Below, piece by piece: positions 47,300 through 55,956 of a DNA stretch of 64,000 nucleotides; the first letter of the stretch is position 1; every line of letters begins with the position of its first letter. The notes beneath the pieces were generated by a model, which saw nothing but the letters and a program-made list of their open reading frames with translations, did no database searches and had not been told where the DNA came from. Position numbers and translations under genes: made by a program. The stretch covers positions 1 through 64,000 of the forward strand of contig NZ_SLWU01000004.1 of NCBI RefSeq assembly GCF_004345675.1, in the 5' to 3' direction. The DNA is from Caldanaerobacter subterraneus (GTDB lineage: Bacteria > Bacillota > Thermoanaerobacteria > Thermoanaerobacterales > Thermoanaerobacteraceae).

Positions 47300-47785
47300 T
47301 TGTATTTCATTAGCCCAACCAAAGGAAAAATGCATATAGATCAAATGTTTGAAGACATCATGGATTTTGTCGAAGGAGACCGGCAAGCGGATTACCGGTT
47401 GATGGTAGGAACTGATTCACAGCCGGGCAATTCCATCTGCTTTGTGACGGCTGTCATCATATACAGAGTGGGTAAAGGTGCGCGGTACTATTACAGGAAA
47501 TTTTATAATAAAAAATCCTTGACTTTAAAACAGAGGATTTTCATGGAAGCAACCTACAGCATTGAAGTGGCTAATTACCTCTTTGAGAAGCTTGTCGAAG
47601 CTGACAAGAACATAAATATACAGATTCACTTGGACGTAGGTGAAAATGGGAAGACTAGGGACATAATAAAAGAGGTTGTAAATATGGTGTTGGGATGCGG
47701 ATTTGAGGCACAGGTAAAACCTGCTTCCTGTGGCGCCTCTAAGGTTGCAGACAAACACACAAAGAGTATGGCTAAAATTGGTTAA
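47300..47785 (+). CDS. YkuK-family (DUF458) RNase H-like protein
   Basis: The protein has 161 residues from a TTG at 47300, nine bases after AAAGGAG; upstream in-frame codons do not fit the family. Sequence FISPTKGKMHIDQMFEDIMD at the N-terminus and MVGTDSQPG near residue 37 (aspartate as in RNase H-like folds), with HLDVGENGKTRDII further on, match the YkuK/DUF458 family, whose role is not established. Extended -10 TGTATAAT at about 47234. Confidence 0.8.
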   Translation: MYFISPTKGKMHIDQMFEDIMDFVEGDRQADYRLMVGTDSQPGNSICFVTAVIIYRVGKGARYYYRKFYNKKSLTLKQRIFMEATYSIEVANYLFEKLVEADKNINIQIHLDVGENGKTRDIIKEVVNMVLGCGFEAQVKPASCGASKVADKHTKSMAKIG

Positions 47786-47817
47786 GCCTCCACTTTTGGT
47801 GGAGGCTTTTAATTTTA
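47784..47817. terminator. Bidirectional terminator after the YkuK-like gene
   Basis: GCCTCCAC (47786-47793), loop, GTGGAGGC (47799-47806), TTTTAATTTT. It also lies at the end of the converging PAP2 gene. Confidence 0.8.
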
Positions 47818-48681
47818 TGCGATTTTTTTGTCGTTTAGCTTAAGGAGGAAAAATGTATAAGGCGCTCCTAGAGAAAGCCAAACTCCACAAAGGCTATACC
47901 TTAAAAAGTTAAACGCATTTTCATAAGGCATTATGAGTTTTAACCCCTCTTTTAAAGCAAAAAATACGGCAACTCCTATTAAAAATTTTGTTACCTGTTT
48001 AGAAAAAGTTCCATGAGTAGTAAAATCAAATTTTTCTTTGTCTACAAAGTAACCTGTCAAAACTCCAGCTATAAGTCCCATGTGCTCATATATATCCTTA
48101 TGCGGGAAAATACATACAAATATAACAGGGACTATAATTGAAAGCAGTATTTTCAAATAAAGTGGAAATTTCAAAGGGTTCTCTCTTAGAATGCTATCAA
48201 TTAATTCACCCAATACTACTATCAAGAAGGCTATCAAAATACCTCCAGCTATGTCTATAGGCCAGTGCACTCCTAAATACATTCTCGAAAAAGATACTAG
48301 GATTACCACAAGACTTCCCAAATACCATAGCCATTTTTTGTTATAGTGAACCATTAAAGTCCCCCAGAAAGTAGCAGAACCCTGTGCGTGGCCGCTCGGG
48401 AAAGAATAACCTCCGGCAGATTGAGTGAATATTGATCGTATCCCGGGATATCCTATGGGGCGGGAAATTTTTGTCACTTCTTTTATGACAGTGTTTATGT
48501 AGATAGAGGCTATTAAAATAAGTCCAAGTTTTAATCCCAACCTTTTGTCAATGCACCAGTAGAAAATGGGAATAAAGATAAAGTAAAAGCCGGAGCTTCC
48601 AAGCATTGTAAGTATTATAAAAAAATAGTCTAAAAAGGGATTTGATATAGTCTGTATGGCTTTTAATATTTCTGCTTGCAT
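47815..48681 (-). CDS. PAP2-family membrane phosphatase
   Basis: The 288-residue protein has the three acid-phosphatase motifs: KEVTKISRPIG, SFPSGHAQGSATFWG and SRMYLGVHWPIDIAGG, between about seven membrane helices. It could dephosphorylate undecaprenyl pyrophosphate or a phospholipid precursor at the outer membrane face. Minus-strand ATG after TTGAGGTGATAAG. It is not in an operon. Confidence 0.87.
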   Translation of the reverse strand: MQAEILKAIQTISNPFLDYFFIILTMLGSSGFYFIFIPIFYWCIDKRLGLKLGLILIASIYINTVIKEVTKISRPIGYPGIRSIFTQSAGGYSFPSGHAQGSATFWGTLMVHYNKKWLWYLGSLVVILVSFSRMYLGVHWPIDIAGGILIAFLIVVLGELIDSILRENPLKFPLYLKILLSIIVPVIFVCIFPHKDIYEHMGLIAGVLTGYFVDKEKFDFTTHGTFSKQVTKFLIGVAVFFALKEGLKLIMPYENAFNFLRYSLCGVWLSLGAPYTFFLLKLNDKKIA

Positions 48682-48827
48682 CTTATCACCTCAATATATA
48701 TAATTCACCAGAAAAACCTAATTTCCTTCAGTTTAAAAAAATTTTAACACAAATTTAATAAAACTTGTGGTAAAATGTAGATAATGGAGTTTAAATTTAA
48801 CAAATTTAGGATAGGGGGTTACGTAGA

Positions 48828-49520
48828 GTGAATTTTTTTGAAAGAATTTATGGCGTATTTTTTCAACCAAGGGAGACAATGGCGGATATAGTGAGAAAGA
48901 AGCCTGTGTGGGAGGGGATAATAGTCTTAATAATTGTAAGCCTCTTGTCCTCAGTGCTGGCTTTTAAGGTGGGTATATCCGGTCAGCCGATTCAACCAGG
49001 GCCTGGATTCTCTCATGCTCCAAGGCTTAATAATTTGTTTTTTGGCTTTATAGTGTTTGGTAGCATTTTTCTAAACCCGATACTGTATTTTATCTACGCA
49101 GCAATATATCATTTTTTGGCTGAGGTCTTAGGTGGAGAAATGTACTGGAGGGAGGAGAAGGAAGAAGGAGAAGCAGTGGTTTTAGGTACTGCTAAGGGAC
49201 TTTATTCGGCAGTATGTTTTGCAGTGCTTCCGAGCATCTTTTCTGCACTGATTTCCCCGTTTTTGATGAAGTTTATGGGGGGAATTGGAGGAGTACTTCT
49301 TGGAATAACTGTATCTTTGGGAATTTTCATATGGATTGCCTTTTTGAACATTTTAGCAATGAAGGAGAACTATAAGTTGAGCACTGGAAATGCTGCCTTG
49401 GTCTTTTTTATGCCTGTGATAGTCGGGATAGTGATTGCAATACTTATGGCCATATTCTTGGGAAGCGTATTTGCAGGAGTTTTTTCTGAAATGATGAGAA
49501 GTATGCCGCCAATACAGTAA
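48828..49520 (+). CDS. YIP1-family membrane protein
   Basis: The 230-residue protein has about five membrane segments, an N-terminal FFERIYGVFFQPRETM and an acidic loop YWREEKEEGEA near 105. This fits the YIP1 domain family in bacteria, of unknown role. GTG start at 48828 after GGGGGTTACGTAGA. An extended -10 TGGTAAAAT is seen at 48768-48776. Confidence 0.75.
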   Translation: MNFFERIYGVFFQPRETMADIVRKKPVWEGIIVLIIVSLLSSVLAFKVGISGQPIQPGPGFSHAPRLNNLFFGFIVFGSIFLNPILYFIYAAIYHFLAEVLGGEMYWREEKEEGEAVVLGTAKGLYSAVCFAVLPSIFSALISPFLMKFMGGIGGVLLGITVSLGIFIWIAFLNILAMKENYKLSTGNAALVFFMPVIVGIVIAILMAIFLGSVFAGVFSEMMRSMPPIQ

Positions 49521-49553
49521 TTCTAGGAAAAAATTTATTTAGTTTTTGACAGA

Positions 49554-49578
49554 TAAGAGGGTTCTAGCCCTCTTTTTT
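49554..49578 (+). terminator. Terminator after the YIP1 gene
   Basis: AGAGGG (49556-49561) pairs with CCCTCT (49568-49573), then TTTTT. Confidence 0.75.
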
Positions 49579-49672
49579 GTTTTTATTATTTGTCGAAAAT
49601 TATTTTCTATCCTTTAGCAGGATTTTTGAAGTTTATAAAGAATATATAAAAATATAGATAGGTGGTGTGGAT

Positions 49673-50164
49673 ATGAGAGAAATTGGAAAAGTGCTGATAA
49701 AAGATTTAGAAAAGAAAGATAAAAAAGCTTTTTCACTTTGGTTGCAGGATGTCAATGTTGTTAAATTTTTAATTGATTTGTTTAAAATATCGAGAAAGAA
49801 AGACAATGTCTTGAATATACCTTTTGGAAAAAACCGCAAGATGTTTGTTTTGGAGACAGAAGAAGGTGAAAAATTAGGCTTCTGCGTTCTTTACGATATC
49901 GACTGGCAGCAGAAAAGAAGCAGCATGTATATTTACATTGAAAAGAAGGAAAATATAGAAATGGATACTGCTCAAGAAATAGTAGACCTACTTCTTAAAA
50001 GGACGGCTTTGAAGTACAATTTAAAAGATATTGAAGTTCACACAAAGAATATCATCTTTGCAAAATGCTTTAACAAGGTTGAGGATTTTAAGAAAGACGA
50101 AGATGGATATAGCTTTAAGGTGGCTCTTGATAATAATACGTTAAGTCTCAATGCGGCCCGATAA
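49673..50164 (+). CDS. Possible GNAT-fold acetyltransferase-like protein
   Basis: The 163-residue protein, from ATG 49673 after AGGTGG, has two beta-strand-like segments, FVLETEEGEKLGFCVLYDID and SSMYIYIEKKE near residues 60-95, which resemble the core of GNAT acetyltransferases such as RimJ/RimL, and a C-terminal KNIIFAKCFNKVEDF. The acetyl-CoA pyrophosphate loop is not clearly seen, so the assignment is tentative. It lies 46 bases upstream of the pgsA-like gene in the same direction. Confidence 0.5.
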   Translation: MREIGKVLIKDLEKKDKKAFSLWLQDVNVVKFLIDLFKISRKKDNVLNIPFGKNRKMFVLETEEGEKLGFCVLYDIDWQQKRSSMYIYIEKKENIEMDTAQEIVDLLLKRTALKYNLKDIEVHTKNIIFAKCFNKVEDFKKDEDGYSFKVALDNNTLSLNAAR

Positions 50165-50210
50165 GGGTCTTTTACTTTTGTAAAAGTTTTAATTTGCAAG
50201 GGGTGTCTTG

Positions 50211-50720
50211 ATGAATATACCAAATATTTTAACTTTAGTAAGATTTTTGTTAATACCCGGCTTTGTATATGCTTTTTTTTGCATGCCAGAAGGGAATGTG
50301 TATGCAGCAATTATTTTTATACTCTCCGGCATTACAGATGTTTTGGATGGATACATTGCCAGGCATTTTAATCAGGTGACTAAGCTTGGGACTTTGTTAG
50401 ATCCCCTTGCGGACAAGCTTATGGTGCTCACTGTTTTGACGAGTCTATGGCTTAAAGGTTTTATTCCTTTTTTCATAATAGGAGTTCTAGCAGTAAAGGA
50501 ACTTGCCATGATAGTAGGAGCAGCTTTTCTCTACCGCAAGCAAAAAATTGCCATACCGGCTAATGCTTATGGAAAGGCAGCAACCTTTTTGTTTTACGTT
50601 GCCATAATTTTTTCTCTTTTTAGATGGCCCTACAACCTTTTTTTAATGATTTTAGCTCTTGGTTTAGCTGTCATAGCTTTTTTCGTTTATGCCTTTGAAT
50701 TTTTTAAAAAAGCTATCTAA
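50211..50720 (+). CDS. pgsA: CDP-diacylglycerol-glycerol-3-phosphate 3-phosphatidyltransferase
   Basis: The 169-residue membrane protein, from ATG 50211 (a TTG just before is possible), carries the complete CDP-alcohol phosphotransferase motif DVLDGYIARHFNQVTKLGTL with LDPLADK after it, giving DGx2ARx8Gx3Dx3D. Four to five membrane segments. Size and motif fit PgsA, which makes phosphatidylglycerol phosphate. A second protein of the same superfamily, with irregular spacing, lies at 60421. Confidence 0.87.
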   Translation: MNIPNILTLVRFLLIPGFVYAFFCMPEGNVYAAIIFILSGITDVLDGYIARHFNQVTKLGTLLDPLADKLMVLTVLTSLWLKGFIPFFIIGVLAVKELAMIVGAAFLYRKQKIAIPANAYGKAATFLFYVAIIFSLFRWPYNLFLMILALGLAVIAFFVYAFEFFKKAI

Positions 50721-50769
50721 AATTAAACTTTTTCGCAAAAAAGGACGATATAAAAGACGTAGATTAAAA

Positions 50770-50896
50770 TTGCAGGAGATGAGCGCCTCCACTGAAGAAC
50801 AGCTCTCAGCAGTAGAAGACTTAAAGAGCGCTGCGAAAAACTTAAGAAGAGGTGGCATTAGAACCAGAAGAAGCTGTGAAGGTTTTTAGGATTTGA
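50770..50896 (+). pseudogene. C-terminal fragment of a chemoreceptor
   Basis: LQEMSASTEEQLSAVEDLKSAAKNL (first 20 residues and a little more) is the end of a methyl-accepting chemotaxis protein. After a one-base shift near 50850 the reading ALEPEEAVKVFRI with stop at 50894 restores a typical receptor C-terminus. The rest of the gene is absent, so this is a leftover. Confidence 0.65.
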
Positions 50897-50910
50897 GAAA
50901 AGGACAAGAG

Positions 50911-50946
50911 AGTTGCTTGGAGGTTTTTACCTTCAAGCAATTTTTC
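50911..50946 (+). terminator. Terminator after the chemoreceptor fragment
   Basis: TTGCTTG (50913-50919) pairs with CAAGCAA (50934-50940), with an inner AGG/CCT, followed by TTTTT. Confidence 0.75.
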
Positions 50947-51019
50947 ATTTTGTTTCTTTTCATTCTTGTGTTAAAATAATTATACGCAGCATATGGGTAT
51001 ACCATAGGGGGGTGTTAGT

Positions 51020-51844
51020 ATAGAGTATATAAAGAAGCTGGAGAAGTTAAGAGACTATGTAAAGAATTTAAAGAGGGTGTTAGTAGCTTTTTCTGGAGGA
51101 GTAGACAGCACTTTTTTGGCAAAAGTGGCATATGAAGAGCTTGGAGAGGATATGCTGGCCGTTACTATTTCAACACCCCTGCATCCTAAAAGGGAGATAG
51201 AAGAAAGTAAAAAATTAGCGAAGGTTTTGGGTTTTCCACATTTGGTGGTTAGATATGAGGAGGTACTTGAGATAGAGGAATTTAAGTCTAATCCTTTGAA
51301 TAGGTGCTATGTTTGTAAGAAAAACCTGTTTTCAAAGCTTAAGGATATTGCAGAGGAAAGAGGATTTTATTACATTGTCGAAGGGACTAATGCGGATGAT
51401 ATCAATGATTTTAGGCCTGGGAGAAAAGCATTAAAAGAATTGGGCATACTGAGCCCTCTTTTGGACTGCGGGATAACCAAAGAAGAAATAAGGCTTTTTT
51501 CAAAAGAGATGGACCTTCCGACATGGAATAAACCTTCTTATGCCTGTCTTGCTTCTAGGATTCCTTATGGAGAAGAAATAACTTATGAGAAGCTCTCTAT
51601 GGTTGAAAAGGCAGAGGAAAGTCTAAAGAGTTTAGGTTTTGATGGATTTAGAGTGAGATATCACGGGGATGTGGCTAGGATAGAGTTAAGAAAAGAAGAT
51701 ATGGAAAGAGTTTTTGAAGAGGATATTAGGAAGAAAATAGTGGAAAGTGTTAAGGAAGCAGGGTTTAAATATGTGACTTTGGACCTTGAAGGCTACAGGA
51801 CTGGCAGTCTTAACCCTAAGAGGAGAGGAGTAGAGGATGTATAA
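51020..51844 (+). CDS. larE: LarE sulfur transferase of nickel-pincer cofactor synthesis, with ATA start
   Basis: LarE is an ATP-dependent sacrificial sulfur transferase for the nickel-pincer nucleotide. The PP-loop FSGGVDSTFLAK lies near residue 25, NRCYVCKKNLF and EGTNADD near 110 and the late PSYACLASRIPYG near 185 are LarE motifs. The family N-terminal helix is encoded from 51020 (IEYIKKLEKLRDYVKNLK) but the only codon at the right distance from AGGGGGG (51006-51012) is ATA. A GTG at 51077 would begin directly at the PP-loop strand. I give the ATA start, which yields 274 residues; either choice retains the active site. It overlaps larB by the last bases. Confidence 0.75.
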   Translation: MEYIKKLEKLRDYVKNLKRVLVAFSGGVDSTFLAKVAYEELGEDMLAVTISTPLHPKREIEESKKLAKVLGFPHLVVRYEEVLEIEEFKSNPLNRCYVCKKNLFSKLKDIAEERGFYYIVEGTNADDINDFRPGRKALKELGILSPLLDCGITKEEIRLFSKEMDLPTWNKPSYACLASRIPYGEEITYEKLSMVEKAEESLKSLGFDGFRVRYHGDVARIELRKEDMERVFEEDIRKKIVESVKEAGFKYVTLDLEGYRTGSLNPKRRGVEDV

Positions 51845-52598
51845 GGAAAAGATACTTGAAGTTTTGGAGAAGTTCAAACAAGGCAGAATATCACAGGAGG
51901 AAGCTTTAAATATACTTCAGAATCTGCCATACGAAGACCTTGGATTTGCCAAGATTGATTATCACAGAGAGCTGAGGAAAGGCTTTCCTGAGGTCATTTT
52001 TTGTGAGGGAAAGACTCCCTATCAGGTTAGAGAAATAGCCTTGGCTATGCATAGAAAAGAGGTGGATGTCCTTGGTACAAGGGCATCAAGAGAGCATTTT
52101 GAAGCAGTAAAAGAGGTTATAGATAAGGCTATCTATTATGAAGAGGCCAGAATAATTTCTGTGAAGAATACCCCTTTAAAAAAGACAAAGGGAGTTATAG
52201 GGGTAGTTGCAGCTGGCACTTCTGATTTACCTGTTGCAGAAGAAGCAGCTGTCACAGCTGAACTTATGGGGAATACTGTAAAGAGATTTTACGATGTGGG
52301 AGTTGCAGGACTACATAGACTGCTTCACAAGCTAGATGAAATAAGAAAGTGCAGGGTATTAATTGCAGTGGCAGGGATGGAAGGGGCTCTTCCCACAGTG
52401 CTGGGTGGGTTGGTGAGTGCTCCTGTAATTGCCGTGCCGACAAGTGTCGGATACGGTGCGAATTTCAGAGGGCTTTCAGCACTTTTGGCCATGTTAAATT
52501 CCTGTGCTAGCGGAGTCACAGTTGTTAACATTGACAACGGCTTTGGTGCAGCTTACGCAGCCACTCTGATAAATAGGATAGGGGAGGAAGGAAAATGA
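51837..52598 (+). CDS. larB: LarB carboxylase of nickel-pincer cofactor synthesis
   Basis: The 253-residue protein has the AIR-carboxylase-like C-terminal domain (VAAGTSDLPVAEEAAVTAE near residue 123; GGLVSAPVIAVPTSVGYG near 185) and the N-terminal acidic helices of LarB, which carboxylates and hydrolyses nicotinic acid adenine dinucleotide. ATG after GAGTAGAGG, within the end of larE, and its stop overlaps larC. The cluster has no larA (lactate racemase). Confidence 0.9.
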   Translation: MYKEKILEVLEKFKQGRISQEEALNILQNLPYEDLGFAKIDYHRELRKGFPEVIFCEGKTPYQVREIALAMHRKEVDVLGTRASREHFEAVKEVIDKAIYYEEARIISVKNTPLKKTKGVIGVVAAGTSDLPVAEEAAVTAELMGNTVKRFYDVGVAGLHRLLHKLDEIRKCRVLIAVAGMEGALPTVLGGLVSAPVIAVPTSVGYGANFRGLSALLAMLNSCASGVTVVNIDNGFGAAYAATLINRIGEEGK

Positions 52599-53768
52599 AA
52601 GTACTTTATTTTGACTGCTTTGCAGGGATTTCCGGAGATATGACCATAGCCTCTTTGCTCAATCATGTGGATGAAGAGGAGTTTAAAAAAGAAATAAAGA
52701 AGATTGCATTGAAAGATTTTGATATTGAGATCAATACAACGCGCAAAAATACTATAAGCGCGAGAACTTTCAAGGTAATCTATCAGGAGGAGAAGCATCA
52801 TCACAGGCATTTAAAGGATGTAAAAGAGATTGTAGAAAGAAGTGAGCTTTCTGAGAAAGTAAAAAAATTGAGCGTTGAAATGTTTGAGAGGCTGGCTGAA
52901 GCGGAAGCGAAAATTCACGGCAGAAGTGTGGAAGAAGTTCATTTTCACGAGGTAGGAGCTGTGGATTCTATTGTAGACATAATAGGGACTGCTATATTAA
53001 TTGACATGATAAAGCCGGATAAAATTGTATCATCTCCTCTTCCTGTAACGTCGGGGTTTGTACACACGCAGCACGGACTTATGCCTGTTCCTGCCCCTGC
53101 CACGGCTGAGCTTTTAAAAGGAATCCCGGTGAAAAGCATAGATATAGAGGGAGAGCTTGTAACTCCGACAGGAGCTGTGATTATAAAGACTCTGGCGGGC
53201 GAGTTTGGTGGTATTCCAGATATGGTGATACATTCTGTCGGATACGGTGCAGGTATGAGGGACCTTGAGATACCCAATTTATTGAGGACTTACGTAGGAG
53301 AAGAGGAAGTAAAAAAAACCTGAAACATTGATGGTTTTGGAGACAAATATAGACGATATGAATCCTGAATTTTATCAATATTTGTTTGATAAGCTTTTTG
53401 AGAATGGAGCTCTGGATGTTTTTTTAACACCTGTAATCATGAAAAAACAGAGGCCAGGTGCGCTTATTACAGTTATATGTGAAGAAGAGAAGGTTGGAAG
53501 GCTAAAAGAGGTAATTTTCAAAGAGACTACTACTTTTGGAATAAGGTATTATGAAGTGTTAAGGCACAAGCTGGACAGAGAAATTGAAGAGATTACTACG
53601 CCTTATGGGAATATAAGAGTCAAAAAAGGGTATTTTAATGGAAAGCTCATTAAAGCCTATCCCGAGTATGAGGATGTAAAAGCTGTTTCAAAGAAGACAG
53701 GTGAAGGGATAAATGACGTTTACAGGGCTATCATGAAGGAAATAGAAGATAAGTTTTTTAAATCTTAA
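52595..53768 (+). CDS. larC: LarC nickel insertase, split by a +1 frameshift
   Basis: The first part (52595-53323, 242 codons) reads MKVLYFDCFAGISGDM, with FHEVGAVDSIVDIIG, and ends in GEEEVKKT at TGA 53321. The second part continues in the +1 frame: after the A-run, KKPETLMVLETNIDDMNPEFYQ to the stop at 53766. Fusing at the A8 run (53311-53318) yields one LarC of about 390 residues. LarC1/LarC2 in Lactobacillus are likewise joined by ribosomal frameshifting. A true programmed shift, transcript slippage at A8, or a one-base sequencing error are all possible. LarC inserts nickel with CTP. Confidence 0.82.
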
Positions 53769-53795
53769 AAGCGGGGCTATTTCCCCGCTTTTAAA
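53767..53795. terminator. Bidirectional terminator between larC and the histidine kinase
   Basis: AAAAGCGGGG (53767-53776) pairs with CCCCGCTTTT (53783-53792), with A and T on either side. Confidence 0.85.
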
Positions 53796-55132
53796 GTAAA
53801 GTAAAAAGTTGTCCCTTCTCCTTCTTTGCTCCTTATTCCGAAATCGCTTTGATGTAGGGTAAGTATTTCTTTCACTATTGCAAGGCCAAGTCCTGTTCCA
53901 GATTTATTTCCTTTGTAGAATCTATCAAATATATGTTCAAGGTCTTTTTCCGGTATTCCACATCCGGTATCTGATATTTTAATGAGGACGTCTTTATCCT
54001 GAAGTTCTGCGGTGATAGAAAGCGTTCCTCCATTTTCCATGCTTGCTATAGCATTGCTTATTATGTTTATTATTGCTCTTTTTATCATCTCTCTATCTGC
54101 TACGACCTTAACTTTCAAGTTTTCAAGTCTTACTTCAATGTTCTTTTCTAAAATTTGAATTTCAAATATATCAAGAATTTCAAATATTAATTTTTCCAGG
54201 TCAATTGTCTCTTCCTTCACCTCCACCATTCCTGATTGAAGTTTAGAAAGCTGCAGAACATCGTCTACCAGTTTTGACATCCTCTCTGTTTCTTTGATTA
54301 CTGTGTTTAAATATTTTTCTCTTTTTTCTTTGTCCTCCCCGTAATAATCTAAAAGCATTTCTGAATATCCTCTTATGAGGCCTAAAGGTGTTTTTAAGTC
54401 ATGGCTTATATTTGCAATTAAATCTTTTCTAAACTTGTCTGTTATAGAAAGCTGCTTTACCATTGTGTTCATGGACTTTGCAAGCTCTCCCAGTTCATCT
54501 TCCTCTTTGTAATTTATTTTTACGTTCAAATTTCCTGAGGCGATTTCATGGGCTGCATTTTTTAGGATCTGTATTGGGCGAGTGAATTTTTTGGACATAT
54601 AGCTGGACACAACGAGAGTAGAAACTATGGTGAGTGCAAAGATCCACCAGAAGACCTCTTTAAAGAGATTGACAGAGTCGTTTATAGAAGCCTCAGGTAA
54701 ACTCATAATTAAGATAGCGGGTTTGCCGTTGTACAAAAAAGGCCTCACAATTGAGAGGTATTCTATGTGGAGAAAAGGGTGTTCGTATTTTACGACTCTC
54801 GTAGTGTTAGTAGGCCTTAAGAGTATTTCAGGGATTCCAAGTCCTCTCATTCCATGCCCTCTATTGTTTCCAGCTATTACTATGTCGTTTTCTGTGATTG
54901 CTATTACTCTTGCATTTGACTTGTCTATGAGTTCGCTTATTAGCATTTCATTGTTATTGTTTATGGCCTGCACTATCTGCTCGCTGTAACTTTTTAATTG
55001 ATTTACCTTGTAATACTCGTATATTCTGTTTATGAAAACTACCTGTGTCAGCCAGAAAAGCAAAAGTACTACCATTCCTATGGAAAGGTATGATATAAAA
55101 AGTTTTTTCCTTATTCCCTTCAAATCAGTCAC
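53777..55132 (-). CDS. Sensor histidine kinase
   Basis: The 451-residue kinase has TM1 (about 10-32), an extracellular segment of about 120 residues, TM2 (about 160-180), HAMP, a HisKA domain with the phospho-acceptor histidine in ANISHDLKTPLG near 240, and a HATPase domain (NAIASMEN; DTGCGIPEKDLEHIFDRFY; GTGLGLAIVKE). It overlaps the response regulator gene by eight bases. Its probable output is the promoter of the adjacent secreted-protein gene, see the TCACA repeats. Confidence 0.88.
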   Translation of the reverse strand: MTDLKGIRKKLFISYLSIGMVVLLLFWLTQVVFINRIYEYYKVNQLKSYSEQIVQAINNNNEMLISELIDKSNARVIAITENDIVIAGNNRGHGMRGLGIPEILLRPTNTTRVVKYEHPFLHIEYLSIVRPFLYNGKPAILIMSLPEASINDSVNLFKEVFWWIFALTIVSTLVVSSYMSKKFTRPIQILKNAAHEIASGNLNVKINYKEEDELGELAKSMNTMVKQLSITDKFRKDLIANISHDLKTPLGLIRGYSEMLLDYYGEDKEKREKYLNTVIKETERMSKLVDDVLQLSKLQSGMVEVKEETIDLEKLIFEILDIFEIQILEKNIEVRLENLKVKVVADREMIKRAIINIISNAIASMENGGTLSITAELQDKDVLIKISDTGCGIPEKDLEHIFDRFYKGNKSGTGLGLAIVKEILTLHQSDFGIRSKEGEGTTFYFTLKAGK

Positions 55133-55799
55133 CTTCCAGTTTATAACCTATTCCCCACACAGTTTTTATGAGGTTTCTCTTTTCGCCCAATTTTTCTCTC
55201 AGCTGTTTTATGTGAGTGTCGACTGTCCTCAAATCTCCGTAAAAATCGTAGCCCCAGACTTCATTGAGACATTTTTCGCGGGATACAACTTTTCCCTTGT
55301 TATCCAGTAAAAGCTTTAAAAGGTCAAATTCCTTTGGAGTGAGCTCAATTTTTTTGCCATCAACAGTGACTTCCCTCGAATGAACATCCATGACAATCCC
55401 TTGATATTCTGTTTTTCCATCCTCTTGAGAGCCATATGTCCTTGATAAAATTGCTTTTACACGGGCCACTACTTCTCTGGGACTAAAGGGCTTTACTACA
55501 TAATCATCTGCTCCCAATTCAAAGCCTAAGAGTTTGTCGTATTCTTCTCCTCTTGCCGTTATCATCATCACAGGAACTTTGGATGTTTCCCTTATTGTTT
55601 TTAAAAGGCTCCATCCGCTTATATCAGGGAGCATTATATCCAAGAGGATTATCTTTATATCTTTGTTTTCGTTGAAGAGGTCAAGGCCTTCTTTTCCATT
55701 TTTTGCAGTCAATACTTGATATCCATTATTTTCTAAATAAGTTTTTAATATATCTCTCATTCCTTCTTCATCTTCAATTACCAAAACTTTGTGCATCAA
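55125..55799 (-). CDS. OmpR-family response regulator
   Basis: The 224-residue protein has a receiver domain (EDEEGMRDIL, phospho-acceptor aspartate in IILLDIMLPD near 52, MITARGEE) and a winged-helix C-terminus (LTPKEFDLLKLLLDNKGKVV; VDTHIKQLREKLG). It is upstream of the kinase on the minus strand and divergent from the DUF2680 gene at 55957. Minus-strand ATG after AGGAGGTGTTTTTTG. Confidence 0.9.
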   Translation of the reverse strand: MMHKVLVIEDEEGMRDILKTYLENNGYQVLTAKNGKEGLDLFNENKDIKIILLDIMLPDISGWSLLKTIRETSKVPVMMITARGEEYDKLLGFELGADDYVVKPFSPREVVARVKAILSRTYGSQEDGKTEYQGIVMDVHSREVTVDGKKIELTPKEFDLLKLLLDNKGKVVSREKCLNEVWGYDFYGDLRTVDTHIKQLREKLGEKRNLIKTVWGIGYKLEGD

Positions 55800-55863
55800 A
55801 AAACACCTCCTGAATTTAGTTTACTTTTTTTTCGGCAAGTTTACAATATTTTAAATTAAACTT

Positions 55864-55901
55864 TCACACTTTCCTCACAGATTTTAAAAAAATGTGTCAC
55901 A
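55864..55901. promoter_or_regulatory. Phased TCACA repeats, site 1
   Basis: TCACA occurs at 55864, 55875 and 55897, i.e. at offsets 0, 11 and 33, between the divergent response regulator and secreted-protein genes. A -10-like TATCAT (55911-55916) follows. The 11-base spacing puts them on one face of the helix, as OmpR-type regulators prefer. Confidence 0.55.
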
Positions 55902-55956
55902 CTTTAGGGATATCATAAATAATGAAAATAAAATTATTGAAAGGAGGTACTTTAAC

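Noticed and set aside
50689-50889. A 66-codon gene after pgsA
   Set aside because: It overlaps pgsA, has no ribosome site, and its second half is a frameshifted chemoreceptor tail.
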